From Palsa-147 sp963771905 (GTDB lineage: Bacteria > Acidobacteriota > Terriglobia > Acidiferrales > UBA7541), in contig CAVYVI010000004.1 in assembly GCA_963771905.1 (NCBI GenBank), forward strand, positions 257,574 through 321,573: a DNA stretch of 64,000 nucleotides. Direction: 5' to 3'. The notes under the pieces are model-generated. The model was given only the letters and a program-made list of their open reading frames with translations, searched no databases and was not told the DNA's origin. Every line of letters begins with the position of its first letter. Positions within the stretch are counted from its first letter, which is position 1. This document shows, piece by piece, positions 35,783-44,126 of the stretch. The position numbers and the translations under genes were made by a program.

Positions 35783-36361
35783 ATGAAGAAGGCGACGGCA
35801 AAAAATTCGGCGAAGAAGAAGGGGCGTTCGCGCGCGGCGAAGGGCGGAGCTGCAAAAGGCGGAGCTGCGCGGCATGGTGGGGCGGCGGGGAGCAAGGCAT
35901 CCGGGGCGATGGACGCCGAGGGAAAGCTGACGTTCAACCACGCGATGATTTACGTTGCCGACGTCGAGCGTGGAGTACGCTTCTACCGCGATTTGCTCGG
36001 ATTCAAGCTCCTCGAAGATTTCCGGTATGAGGGCAAGCCGGTCTATGCTCGGATGCGCGCTCCTGGGGGCGACGGGACGATCGCGCTGCATCAGGCGGGC
36101 CCGGGCTCTTCCGTATCGAGCGATGGCGTACGGCTCTATTTCGAAGTGCGCGAGCTCGACGATTTCTGCCGCAAGCTCCAGCAGAAGAACTTCTACATCA
36201 CGAAAATGCCGCGCCTGATGCCGTGGGGATGGCGGCACGCGTACTTGAACGATCCGGATGGGCATGAGATCAGCTTGTATTGGGCGGGAGCAAACCGGAT
36301 GAAGAAAACCGTGATGAAGACGGCGCGAGACGCTGCCGGTACGAAGTCGCCGAAGAAGTAA
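35783..36361 (+). CDS. VOC/glyoxalase-family protein with Lys/Ala-rich tails
   Basis: 192 residues from the ATG at 35783; longer in-frame starts exist at 35699 and 35657. The first 40 residues (MKKATAKNSAKKKGRSRAAK and following Gly/Ala repeats) resemble histone-H1-like basic tails. A single glyoxalase/bleomycin-resistance domain follows: HAMIYVADVERGVRFYRDLL, GDGTIALHQAG, LYFEVRELDDFCRKL and DPDGHEISLYW, the last carrying the metal-ligand Glu, with a first ligand His in FNHAMI. The C-terminus is again basic. The tails suggest nucleic-acid association or a fused linker, which is unusual for this family. Substrate unknown. Confidence 0.8.
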   Translation: MKKATAKNSAKKKGRSRAAKGGAAKGGAARHGGAAGSKASGAMDAEGKLTFNHAMIYVADVERGVRFYRDLLGFKLLEDFRYEGKPVYARMRAPGGDGTIALHQAGPGSSVSSDGVRLYFEVRELDDFCRKLQQKNFYITKMPRLMPWGWRHAYLNDPDGHEISLYWAGANRMKKTVMKTARDAAGTKSPKK

Positions 36362-36433
36362 GTTTCCTCTACACGTTGCCCTTTCTCTTTCCGCTATAAG
36401 ATTATCGCTTGCAAGCACGGGACAGCCTGCGCG

Positions 36434-37252
36434 TCAGGATTTCTTCGCCTTCGCGGGAGGAACCAGGGCGACGGCGGCCTCGGTGGTGAGCAGGAGGAAA
36501 GTAAACGTCTCCTGGAGGTAGAGTCGGACAGCGGCATCGGTGTGGCTGAGATAGCCGATGGAGACATCCTGGCCGATGTGAAGGTCGAAATCGCCGCCGC
36601 GGGTGGTGAGAACGAAAGCGCCGGCAATGGCGGGCGCCCAGATGATTTGATCGTTGACGAGCCGCTTGACGTGCTCGAGCACCGGGTATCCGTGGTCGCT
36701 GGTTTCGGCGAGTGCAGTGTAGGCGTCGGCGCCGAGTAGAACCGCGTACGGACCGTTGACGCCAACCAGACGCAACTGGCTCAAGGCTTGTGCAATGGCT
36801 TCCGGGTACTCACGCACTTCGGCCGGGAGGGTCTTGATCGGATTGCTGGTGCCCTTTCGTATGCCGCCAATCCCGGCGGCGGCATAGCCCTCGAACATCG
36901 CGCAGTCCTCGGCGAAGGCGATCTGTCGCGCGGCGTCCTTGGCGGGTTGCCAGTCGGAGTCATTCGCGCCACGTTCGACGTCGTCAATTGCCTGGCGCTC
37001 CAGCTCGAATGGAACGCGCAGCTCGACGAGCGGTTTCACTTCGCGCTGCCTCGCCACGATTCCGTCCCCCGGAGCCGCGATTTTCTGCAAGTGGCCAGTG
37101 CCGACGGCGGAGACGCCGGTGCCGCCCGGTCCTCGCACGTCAACCACGCGGCGTCCGGCGAGATAGCGTTTGAGCGTGCGTGAAGCTTCCTCTTCGATCT
37201 GCGCCCACGCTGCATCGGAAATCGGGGCAAGCTCGCGATGTAGATTATTCAT
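36434..37252 (-). CDS. Encapsulin shell protein (family 1)
   Basis: 272 residues from the ATG at 37252; a longer in-frame extension to 37633 is antisense-like sequence inside the peroxidase gene. MNNLHRELAPISDAAWAQIE, YLAGRRVVDVRGPGG, VPFELERQAIDDVERGA, EDCAMFEGYAAAGIGGI and YLQETFTFLLLTTEAAVAL are signatures of the HK97-fold encapsulin (linocin M18) family, which assembles a protein nanocompartment about 24 nm wide. Length is standard. The start overlaps the upstream DyP gene by 8 bp, so both are translated together. It would package the DyP peroxidase. Confidence 0.96.
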   Translation of the reverse strand: MNNLHRELAPISDAAWAQIEEEASRTLKRYLAGRRVVDVRGPGGTGVSAVGTGHLQKIAAPGDGIVARQREVKPLVELRVPFELERQAIDDVERGANDSDWQPAKDAARQIAFAEDCAMFEGYAAAGIGGIRKGTSNPIKTLPAEVREYPEAIAQALSQLRLVGVNGPYAVLLGADAYTALAETSDHGYPVLEHVKRLVNDQIIWAPAIAGAFVLTTRGGDFDLHIGQDVSIGYLSHTDAAVRLYLQETFTFLLLTTEAAVALVPPAKAKKS

Positions 37253-38339
37253 GTTGGGTGTCTCCTTTAAGGGAACCGATGCCGAGCGAACCCTCGCGAG
37301 GCGAGGGGATGGATGGAGATGGTTCGGCCATTGCGGGCGCGTCGGGGGGCTCCGCAATTGCAGGCTCGTCGCCGGATACGTCCTCAAGAAATGTTGCGGA
37401 CGGCACGAAGAACAGATTTCCAGTGACGGCGCGGCTGAAGTCGAGGAGGCGGTCGTAGTTGCCGGGAGGACGGCCGACGAACATGTTCTCGAGCATGAGC
37501 TCGGTGGTGCTTGGCGAGCGGCTATAGCCGATGAAATAGGTGCCGAATTCATCTTGGGTGGGACGGCCAAAGGGCATGTTGTCGCGCAGGATCTTGATTT
37601 CTTTCCCGTCCTCGACGATCGTTGTGAGCGCATTGTGGGCTGAGGTGGGCTTCACGGAATCGTCCAGCTCGACGTCTGAGAGCTTCTTGCGGCCGATGAT
37701 TCGTTCCTGCGCCTCCGTGGACAGCGCATCCCATCCCGCGAGATCGTGCAGATATTTCTGCACGATGACGTAGCTGCCGCCGGCGAACACGGCGTCTTCC
37801 TCGCCGACGAGCACGGCGTCGATCGCCGTCTGGCCCCTCGGATTTTCCGTCCCGTCGACGAAACCGATGAGATCGCGGTCGTCGAAATAACGAAAGCCAT
37901 GCACTTCGTCTGCCGGCGTAACGGCATCTCCGATGCGCTGCATGATGAGCGTCGCCAACTCGAAGCATAAATCCATGCGCTTCGCGCGAATGTGAAAGAG
38001 CAAGTCGCCGGGCGTGGAAACCGCGTGGCGGGCTCCGGCACGAATCTCGCGGAACGGATGGAGCATGGCGGGCCGCGGCGGCCCGAATATACGGTCCCAC
38101 GCCTCGGAACCGATGCCCATGATGCAGGAAAGCGCGGCTTCGAGATCGCGAGTCTCGACCGCGCGAAGAAGCGCGCCGAGGTCTCCGCAGAACGACCGCA
38201 CGATCGTGCGGCTCTCCGAGCCCGGTTTTAGCGTCACGACTAGGAATATTGCCGCGCGAGTGAGCGGAGCGGCCACCGGCTGCGCGAGGGCACGCAAGCC
38301 TTCTGCCGCTTTTGGCGCGCTCATCGGATCGGACTCCAT
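37245..38339 (-). CDS. DyP-type peroxidase, encapsulin cargo
   Basis: 364 residues; the ATG at 38324 is an equally possible start. The heme-peroxidase signature GFVDGTENPRGQ gives the catalytic Asp. The proximal heme ligand is His in TSAHNALTT and the distal Arg is in LRDNMPFGRP, spaced as in class B DyPs. After a Pro/Ala-rich linker (about 325-345) the protein ends with GSLGIGSLKGDTQHE, the canonical encapsulin targeting peptide. It should be loaded into the shell encoded just downstream and oxidise organic substrates or peroxides there. The ribosome site of encapsulin (GGAGAC) lies within the codons of the targeting peptide. Confidence 0.96.
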   Translation of the reverse strand: MESDPMSAPKAAEGLRALAQPVAAPLTRAAIFLVVTLKPGSESRTIVRSFCGDLGALLRAVETRDLEAALSCIMGIGSEAWDRIFGPPRPAMLHPFREIRAGARHAVSTPGDLLFHIRAKRMDLCFELATLIMQRIGDAVTPADEVHGFRYFDDRDLIGFVDGTENPRGQTAIDAVLVGEEDAVFAGGSYVIVQKYLHDLAGWDALSTEAQERIIGRKKLSDVELDDSVKPTSAHNALTTIVEDGKEIKILRDNMPFGRPTQDEFGTYFIGYSRSPSTTELMLENMFVGRPPGNYDRLLDFSRAVTGNLFFVPSATFLEDVSGDEPAIAEPPDAPAMAEPSPSIPSPREGSLGIGSLKGDTQHE

Positions 38340-38706
38340 CGGATGTCATCCTAGCGGGGCGCGCGGAATTTCGCTCTTCGAAATACCGCGCTCGCCTCGC
38401 GTGCGAAGGTCAAGCGCGGAAGCTTACCATCGTCTGCCGACGAGCGTCCATAACACCTGTGTGCGTCTGTTGCGGCGCCGGACGTAATTTCAACATTTGG
38501 ACAAAGAGCCGTTACATTCTGAGGGTCGCGCCTTTGGAGGGACTTGCAAATGGTATTTCGACCTGCGTGAAGGGAAATCTTGGCTGGCATTAGGTAAACA
38601 GTCCTGAGCGGCTGACTGCGCCCCCAATTCGTGAGGGCAGTACCATCCGGAAAGCCACCGGGGAGTAAGCTCCCACCCGAAATCGAGCGGATGTTCTACT
38701 TTGCGC
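38340..38706. other. Upstream region of the encapsulin operon
   Basis: About 370 bases between the DyP start and the end of the cytidylate-kinase-like gene. It presumably carries the encapsulin promoter on the minus strand, but no box close to consensus stood out. No gene, repeat or RNA was recognised. Confidence 0.5.
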
Positions 38707-39336
38707 TCAGGCGGTCACTCCTGCATCGACGGTATTCATGAAATCCAGAATCATGTGAACGACGGCCTCCTCGCCAATCGCGGTGTTGATCATGGCGTGG
38801 TACACGATGCGGTCAGGCCATTCCACGTGGAAATATTTCTGGATGAAATCGGCGCGCTCGCGGTCAACGGTATCGACGAGCTGTTGGGCTTCGTTCTCAC
38901 TCTTACCGCGAGCCAAGACGCGCCGCACCTTATTTTCTCTCGGAGCATAGAGAAACAGACGCAGCGCGTCTGGGCGATTCCTGAGAAAATGCTGCGATCC
39001 CCTTCCGACGATGACAGAGTTGCCGGTCTTAGCGGCGTGCTGAACGACGCGTTCCGTAATCTTCAAAATGCTTTCGCTGTCGACCAGGTTGAGCTTGTGT
39101 GCGTTGAGGCTGCCTTCATAGCTTCCGCGCAAAAAGGATTTGAACAGCCGGTAGTAGAGTGGATCGGTGCGTTCCTCTCGAACCTCGACAACGGCTTTGG
39201 GGCAGTTCGCAAGCCTGGCGATCTCCTCGGTCAGCAACTGATCCCAAAGCTTCCAGCCCAACTGCGTCGCAAGCAATTGAGCGATTTCGCCTCCGCCGCT
39301 TCCATACTCTCGTTCAATGGTGACGATTTTGACCAT
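38707..39336 (-). CDS. Cytidylate kinase-like family protein
   Basis: 209 residues from the ATG at 39336 (MVKIVTIEREYGSGGGEIAQ). The glycine-rich REYGSGGGEIA is a P-loop of the cytidylate-kinase-2 type. SVIVGRGSQHFLRNRPDALR and LFLYAPRENKVRRVL with the lid arginines follow, and YFHVEWPDRIVYHAMINT closes the domain. Members phosphorylate nucleoside monophosphates or have unknown small-molecule substrates; it is not the housekeeping Cmk. It lies 60 bp behind the efflux pump gene on the same strand, so it may be the last gene of that operon. Confidence 0.87.
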   Translation of the reverse strand: MVKIVTIEREYGSGGGEIAQLLATQLGWKLWDQLLTEEIARLANCPKAVVEVREERTDPLYYRLFKSFLRGSYEGSLNAHKLNLVDSESILKITERVVQHAAKTGNSVIVGRGSQHFLRNRPDALRLFLYAPRENKVRRVLARGKSENEAQQLVDTVDRERADFIQKYFHVEWPDRIVYHAMINTAIGEEAVVHMILDFMNTVDAGVTA

Positions 39337-39396
39337 GTAAGTCTCTACTCCGACTTTCCGCCACATGCCATTCTACGGCATATCGTTTCACTTCGC

Positions 39397-40992
39397 TTAA
39401 CCCACCGCCGCTTCCCCGCCGCCCCCGGGATCATTCTTCTTCAAAGCAAAACTCAGACAAAACATGATCGCTGCCCCCACGGCAAGGACCTTGAACGTAT
39501 CAATGTAGGCCATACTCGCCGCCTGCCTTTGGACCGTTTGATAGATCCTGGCGTACGCCTGCATCTGTGCGTCATGCGCGCTCAACCCGGAATGAACCAA
39601 CTTCTGGGCCAAACCGCCGACACTGTTTCGCAAATTCGGGTTTCCGGCACGGACGTAATCGCCCAAGATCTCCTGATGGAACTGCGAGCGCCGCGCCACT
39701 ATGGTGGTAACCATAGAAGTTCCGACGCTGCTTCCGATATTGCGCATGAAATTGACGAGTCCCGCGACCGCGTTGTTCTTCTCCGGCGAAATTCCGATGT
39801 AAGCCACGAGCGTTACAGGCACAAACAGAAACCCTAAGCCGATAACCTGCGTGATGCGCAACCAAGTGGCGGCGCTGAAGCTGATCTGCAAGTCAATCCG
39901 CTTCGTGGAATAGTACATGGCGATGGACAAGGCCAGCCAGCCGAAGGCGATCAGGTAGCGTGCCTGGAACTTCGTAGTCAGTGTGCCCATGATGGGCATT
40001 TCAAGCAACAAAACAAGGCCTCCGGCCGAAAGCGCGAGCCCGGCCAGTTCGGAGGTATACCCCAAAAGCGTCTGGAGGAACTGAGGCATCAGGACCAGGC
40101 TGCTGAACAACATGATTCCCAGGGTAAACATCATCAAGTTCGAACTGGCGAAGTTAAAACTCTTGAACATGTGCACGTCGATGATGGGAGCCTTTTGAAA
40201 CCACTCCCAGATCACCAGCGAGATCAGGCATACCGTGGCCACGACGACTAGGGTGGTTATGAAGTGCGAACCGAACCAATCATCTTCCTGGCCCTTGTCG
40301 AGCAACACTTGCAGGGCCCCGATGCCCAAAGTCAAAAGTGCGATGCCAATGTAGTCCAGCTTCACCCCGGCGGCCTTGAGCCGGCTTAAATACGGCGGAT
40401 CTTCGACAAAGCGGCGCACCAAAAGCCATGTGGCTATTCCGACCGGAAGATTGATAAAAAATATCCATCGCCAGGAATAGCTGAAGGTGATCCATCCGCC
40501 CAGGGTTGGCCCAATCGTGGGCGCCATGATGGCGGTAATGCCATAGAGCGCGAAAGCCAAGCCTCGCTGCTGCGGCGGAAATGTGTCCGCCAGAATGGCT
40601 TGAGCCATCGGCTGCAGTCCGCCGCCGCCGGCGCCTTGCAGCACGCGGAAAAAAAGAAGAAGCCCGAGACTCGGCGCCAACCCGCAAAGCAAAGAGCTCA
40701 CGGTAAAAATACTCAAACAGGCCATGAAAAAGCGCTTGCGTCCCAAGGCGCCGGCGAGCCAGCCGCTGATTGGCAGAACGATGGCATTCGAGACCAGGTA
40801 GGAAGTGAGGACCCATGTGCTCTGGTCATTGCTCGCCCCCAGACTCCCGGCCATGTACGGCAGCGCCACGTTGGCGATGCTGGTGTCGAGCACCTCCATG
40901 AAGGCCGCCATCGCGACGACAACAGCAATCAGCCAAGGATTGAATTTGGGCCGCCAAACGTCCTGGTCGATTGTAAGAGCAGCAGAACTCAT
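39397..40992 (-). CDS. DHA2-family drug efflux MFS transporter (EmrB-like)
   Basis: 531 residues with 14 predicted helices, the DHA2 topology. The opening FMEVLDTSIANVALPYMAGS is the D1 motif of this family, GALGRKRFFMACL is motif A and RVLQGAGGGGLQPMAQAI is the antiporter motif C. It exports hydrophobic compounds by proton antiport and works with an HlyD-type adaptor and TolC channel, both encoded immediately upstream. The start overlaps the stop of the adaptor gene by 4 bp (ATGA). Specific substrates cannot be inferred. Confidence 0.95.
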   Translation of the reverse strand: MSSAALTIDQDVWRPKFNPWLIAVVVAMAAFMEVLDTSIANVALPYMAGSLGASNDQSTWVLTSYLVSNAIVLPISGWLAGALGRKRFFMACLSIFTVSSLLCGLAPSLGLLLFFRVLQGAGGGGLQPMAQAILADTFPPQQRGLAFALYGITAIMAPTIGPTLGGWITFSYSWRWIFFINLPVGIATWLLVRRFVEDPPYLSRLKAAGVKLDYIGIALLTLGIGALQVLLDKGQEDDWFGSHFITTLVVVATVCLISLVIWEWFQKAPIIDVHMFKSFNFASSNLMMFTLGIMLFSSLVLMPQFLQTLLGYTSELAGLALSAGGLVLLLEMPIMGTLTTKFQARYLIAFGWLALSIAMYYSTKRIDLQISFSAATWLRITQVIGLGFLFVPVTLVAYIGISPEKNNAVAGLVNFMRNIGSSVGTSMVTTIVARRSQFHQEILGDYVRAGNPNLRNSVGGLAQKLVHSGLSAHDAQMQAYARIYQTVQRQAASMAYIDTFKVLAVGAAIMFCLSFALKKNDPGGGGEAAVG

Positions 40993-42254
40993 TGGAGGTA
41001 TACGTCCGGCACGACGTTCATGCCGGGCCGAAGCTGACGATCCCGATTCTCGCCCGGCTCGAGAACGATCTTTACCGGAATCCTTTGCACAATTTTCACG
41101 TAATTGCCGGTGGCATTCTCAGGCGGAAGCAAACTGAAGAGAGGGCCGGTTGCCCCCGCGATGCTTTCCACGTGGCCCTTTAAGGTCCGGCCGGTCGAAT
41201 CGACATGGATTTCCGCCTTCTGCCCGACCCGCATGTGTTTCAGCTGCGTCTCTTTGAAATTCGCGGTGACCCACACGTCATCGAGAGGCACCACGGTGAG
41301 GAGTTGCTGGCCGGGTTCAACGTTTAATCCGACGACAACAGTTTTGTTCACTTCACCCGTAACCGGCGCAACGATTTTGGTGTATTGAAGATTTAGCTCG
41401 GCTTGCTCGAGCAGCGCGCGCTTTTGCTCCACATCGGCGATCGCGGCACGCGCGCGATCCCGGGTGGACGACACCTGCTGCGGCCCGGTTTCCGCATATT
41501 GGTGGTTCGCATTCGCTTGCACGAGACGACTGCGGGCCTGTTGCACGAATTGCTGCGCGGCGGACTCATTGGCACGGGCTGCCGCTACCGCCGCGGTACT
41601 GGACTTAGCCGTGGCCACTGCCTGATCGTAAACCTGCTCGGACACGTCCCGTGTGTCGACCAGAAGCTTGTAACGATGGAGATCGTCTTGCGCCCTCACA
41701 TCGTTCGCCTCGGCCGCTTCCAGTTGGGCATGGGCGGCGGTGAACTGCCTTTCGGCGGCAATGACTCCGGCGTCGGCGTTCTCGATGTCCGAAGCAGTGA
41801 ACTTCAACTGGCTCGAGGTGTTCACCGAAGTAATGGGAACCGTGATATTCAGCGATTGGGCTGTCGCTTCGGCACTGTCCAGATTGGCTTGCGCCTCGGC
41901 AACCGCAACCTCGTAGTCTTTCGGGTCGATCTCAACCAGGACGGCGCCCTTCTGAACCCACTGGTTGTCGTCCACGTTGACCTTGACGACATAGCCGGAA
42001 ATACGCGCGCTGACGGGATACAGGTGAACATCCGCCTGGGCGTCGTCGGTCGATTCATAGCTGCCGAGGTAGCGCCACAAAAACAGGCCGCCAACAAGCA
42101 CCACCAGGACGATGATCAGAATCAGGATGTTTCTGCGGCGCTTGGGACTTCGGTACGCCGGCGTCGCATACACTGAGTCCGTCAGGGGCGACTTCTCGAT
42201 CGGGGATTCTTTACCTGCGTCAGGCACCGAACGGGGTGGGTTCTCGTCCGCCAT
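40989..42254 (-). CDS. HlyD/EmrA-family membrane fusion protein
   Basis: 421 residues. Cytoplasmic N-terminus, one membrane helix (about 42-62, ILILIIVLVVLVGGLFLWRY), a barrel-sandwich/biotinyl-lipoyl hybrid domain (YESTDDAQADVHLYPVSARI, typical of EmrA), a long alpha-helical hairpin with Ala/Gln-rich coiled coil (about 115-265), then the second half of the lipoyl motif (VVGLNVEPGQQLLTVVPLDD) and a beta-barrel. It bridges the inner-membrane pump and TolC. The second gene of the tolC-emrA-emrB order, it is separated by 2 bp from the first and overlaps the third. Confidence 0.95.
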   Translation of the reverse strand: MADENPPRSVPDAGKESPIEKSPLTDSVYATPAYRSPKRRRNILILIIVLVVLVGGLFLWRYLGSYESTDDAQADVHLYPVSARISGYVVKVNVDDNQWVQKGAVLVEIDPKDYEVAVAEAQANLDSAEATAQSLNITVPITSVNTSSQLKFTASDIENADAGVIAAERQFTAAHAQLEAAEANDVRAQDDLHRYKLLVDTRDVSEQVYDQAVATAKSSTAAVAAARANESAAQQFVQQARSRLVQANANHQYAETGPQQVSSTRDRARAAIADVEQKRALLEQAELNLQYTKIVAPVTGEVNKTVVVGLNVEPGQQLLTVVPLDDVWVTANFKETQLKHMRVGQKAEIHVDSTGRTLKGHVESIAGATGPLFSLLPPENATGNYVKIVQRIPVKIVLEPGENRDRQLRPGMNVVPDVYLQ

Positions 42255-42256
42255 GT

Positions 42257-43705
42257 TTATTTTCCTTTGAAATATTCCTTGACGCCCTCTTCCGCGACGC
42301 CGAGAGCGCGAGCCAAGGAAATTTTTGAAAAATTGTAGCTGTAGAGACTCGAGATGTACTGTTCATGGGCGCTCGCTACAGCCTCTTGCGATTGCACCAC
42401 CTCTACGGTATCAGTGACACCCGCGCTGAAACGATTGCGCGAGCGGGCCAGCGTCTCTTCCGCCAAATCAATGTTGCTGCGCGCCACGTTGACTTGATCG
42501 GCCGACGACTGCAGGTTCAGCAGAGCGGCGCGAACGTCGGAATCGATCTGCGCGCGGAGACTATCCAGGCGTTCGCGGCTCTGCTCGAGTCTTGCGTCGG
42601 CCTGCAAAACGTCACCGCGAACGCTGCCTCCTTGAAAGATAGGAATCGAGAGCGTTCCGCGCACGTCCGATACTTGCGTTGCCGTGGAGGGATGCGCTCC
42701 TCCCGTGCCATAGTCGGCGTTAAATGAAACCGACGGGAGATAGCCGGCCAGCGCAGCCTTGCGGGAGAATTCGGCTGCGCGGATGTCGGTGATGGCCGCC
42801 AGGTAATCGGAACGCGAAGCGTATGCGTGTTTCAGTGCCTCATCGACGGTGATGCCCTCAAACGGCTGGTAGGGCGACTTGTCGGTCAAATCGAATTCCT
42901 GCCCGGGAGCCAAGCCGATCACGCGCGCTACGGTCAGCTTCTGGATGGCGAAGTTGTTTCTCGATTGAATCAACTGTTGCTGCCGGGTCAGGAGCTCCAC
43001 CTTGGCGCGCAGGCCGTCGATGTCCGGCGAGGTGCCTGCATTCACCTGGTTCGTTGCTTGATCGTAGAGCGCCTGCGCCGTTTTGACTTGCGCTTCCGCC
43101 GTTTCGATGCGGGCCTCGTCGGCAATGGCCTGCAAATAGGTATAGCCAACGGCGAGCACAACGAGATCGCGCGCGTCTTTAAAATTATATTCGGCGGATT
43201 TCAAGCTCTGGCTGGCCGCGCGAGTGGCGTTGATCGATTTCCAGTCAAACAGCGATTGCGTCACAGCTGCACGTGCATCGAAATATGAAAAAGGGCCCAC
43301 GGACGGTGGTATTTGGATTCCACCTACGCTGGTAAGGCCGAGCTCAGCGAGATCAATCTCCGTGGCAGCCACATAGGGCGCGGCTGTTACATGGGGCAGC
43401 AGAGCGCTTAATTGCTGCCACCGTTCGCCGCGGGCCGAACGGATGTCTGCATTCGAAAGGAGCAGTCCGAGATTTTGTTTCAGCCCGCGATCGACGGCAT
43501 CCTGCAACGAAAGCGGCATGACTCCCGGAACGAGCTTTGCCGGCACACTGCTTGCGAACGGGCTCACTCCAAGTGTTCCGGGTATGGCTTGGCCCGGAGT
43601 GCTCGAACCAGGTGTAGTGTCGGTCTGCGCAAGGGACGTGGCTGTTCCGTACAACAAGATTCCGGCTAGCAGAAACGTGCGGCCTGGTCCGTAACTGAGT
43701 TTCAA
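42257..43705 (-). CDS. TolC-family outer membrane efflux protein
   Basis: 482 residues from a TTG at 43705 with an AGGAGG site six bases upstream. A signal peptide (FLLAGILLYGTATSLAQ) is followed by the duplicated TolC repeat: LQDAVDRGLKQNLGLLLSNA opens the first half and VDEALKHAYASRSDYLAAI the second. ALLNLQSSADQVNVARSNID and LARSRNRFSAGVTDTVEVVQ mark the helical barrel. First gene of the tripartite efflux operon; using TTG at the head of an operon is noteworthy but the ribosome site is strong. Confidence 0.93.
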   Translation of the reverse strand: MKLSYGPGRTFLLAGILLYGTATSLAQTDTTPGSSTPGQAIPGTLGVSPFASSVPAKLVPGVMPLSLQDAVDRGLKQNLGLLLSNADIRSARGERWQQLSALLPHVTAAPYVAATEIDLAELGLTSVGGIQIPPSVGPFSYFDARAAVTQSLFDWKSINATRAASQSLKSAEYNFKDARDLVVLAVGYTYLQAIADEARIETAEAQVKTAQALYDQATNQVNAGTSPDIDGLRAKVELLTRQQQLIQSRNNFAIQKLTVARVIGLAPGQEFDLTDKSPYQPFEGITVDEALKHAYASRSDYLAAITDIRAAEFSRKAALAGYLPSVSFNADYGTGGAHPSTATQVSDVRGTLSIPIFQGGSVRGDVLQADARLEQSRERLDSLRAQIDSDVRAALLNLQSSADQVNVARSNIDLAEETLARSRNRFSAGVTDTVEVVQSQEAVASAHEQYISSLYSYNFSKISLARALGVAEEGVKEYFKGK

Positions 43706-43979
43706 AGGAGCCTCCTTCGCCGGGAAATCCTGCTCCGGCGTTGTCGAGGTGGCGGTATCCTAGTCCGGGCGACTATTTCGGGCAACCGGTATCTGCCGAT
43801 TCACCGCGCAGCAGCGTAGGGTTGAGCTGTGCGGCCTTCGCCAAAGCGGTCGGCAACGGTTCGCTCCGCACACTTGTAGGCAGCGATGGCGCCACCAACT
43901 GCCTTCGCCTGCGGTAGCAATTTCCGCCTTCGCTATGGATTCCTCAATTTTGTTGGGAAATTTGCAGCTTCTTGAAGTT

Positions 43980-44054
43980 TGGCTGGGAGGCCTGGACTCG
44001 AACCAGGATAATCAGATCCAGAATCTGAGGTCCTACCAATTGAACGACCTCCCA
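43980..44054 (-). tRNA. tRNA-Gln (CTG)
   Basis: A full cloverleaf can be drawn on the minus strand: acceptor TGGGAGG/CCTCCCA, D-arm with TTGGTAG, anticodon stem TCAGA/TCTGA enclosing TTCTGGA (anticodon CTG) and T-arm CCTGG-TTCGAGT-CCAGG. The discriminator is G and CCA is encoded. The weak U1-A72 pair is typical of tRNA-Gln. It lies downstream of the terminator of the hopanoid operon. Confidence 0.95.
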
Positions 44055-44070
44055 GCCGATGGGAGACAAC

Positions 44071-44095
44071 AAAAAAGGGCCGCTCTCACGACCCT
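44071..44095 (-). terminator. Intrinsic terminator of the hopanoid operon
   Basis: On the minus strand AGGGTCG-TGAGAG-CGGCCCT forms a 7-bp stem with one G-T pair and a 6-base loop, followed directly by six T residues. It lies 32 bp after the stop of the glycosyltransferase gene, as expected for a rho-independent terminator. Confidence 0.82.
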
Positions 44096-44126
44096 GAAAT
44101 TAGTTTAGCTGCGGCGCGGGAATCCG

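Noticed and set aside
37253..37633. N-terminal extension of encapsulin
   Set aside because: The extra 127 residues are an out-of-frame reading of the DyP gene; the family starts at MNNLHRE.
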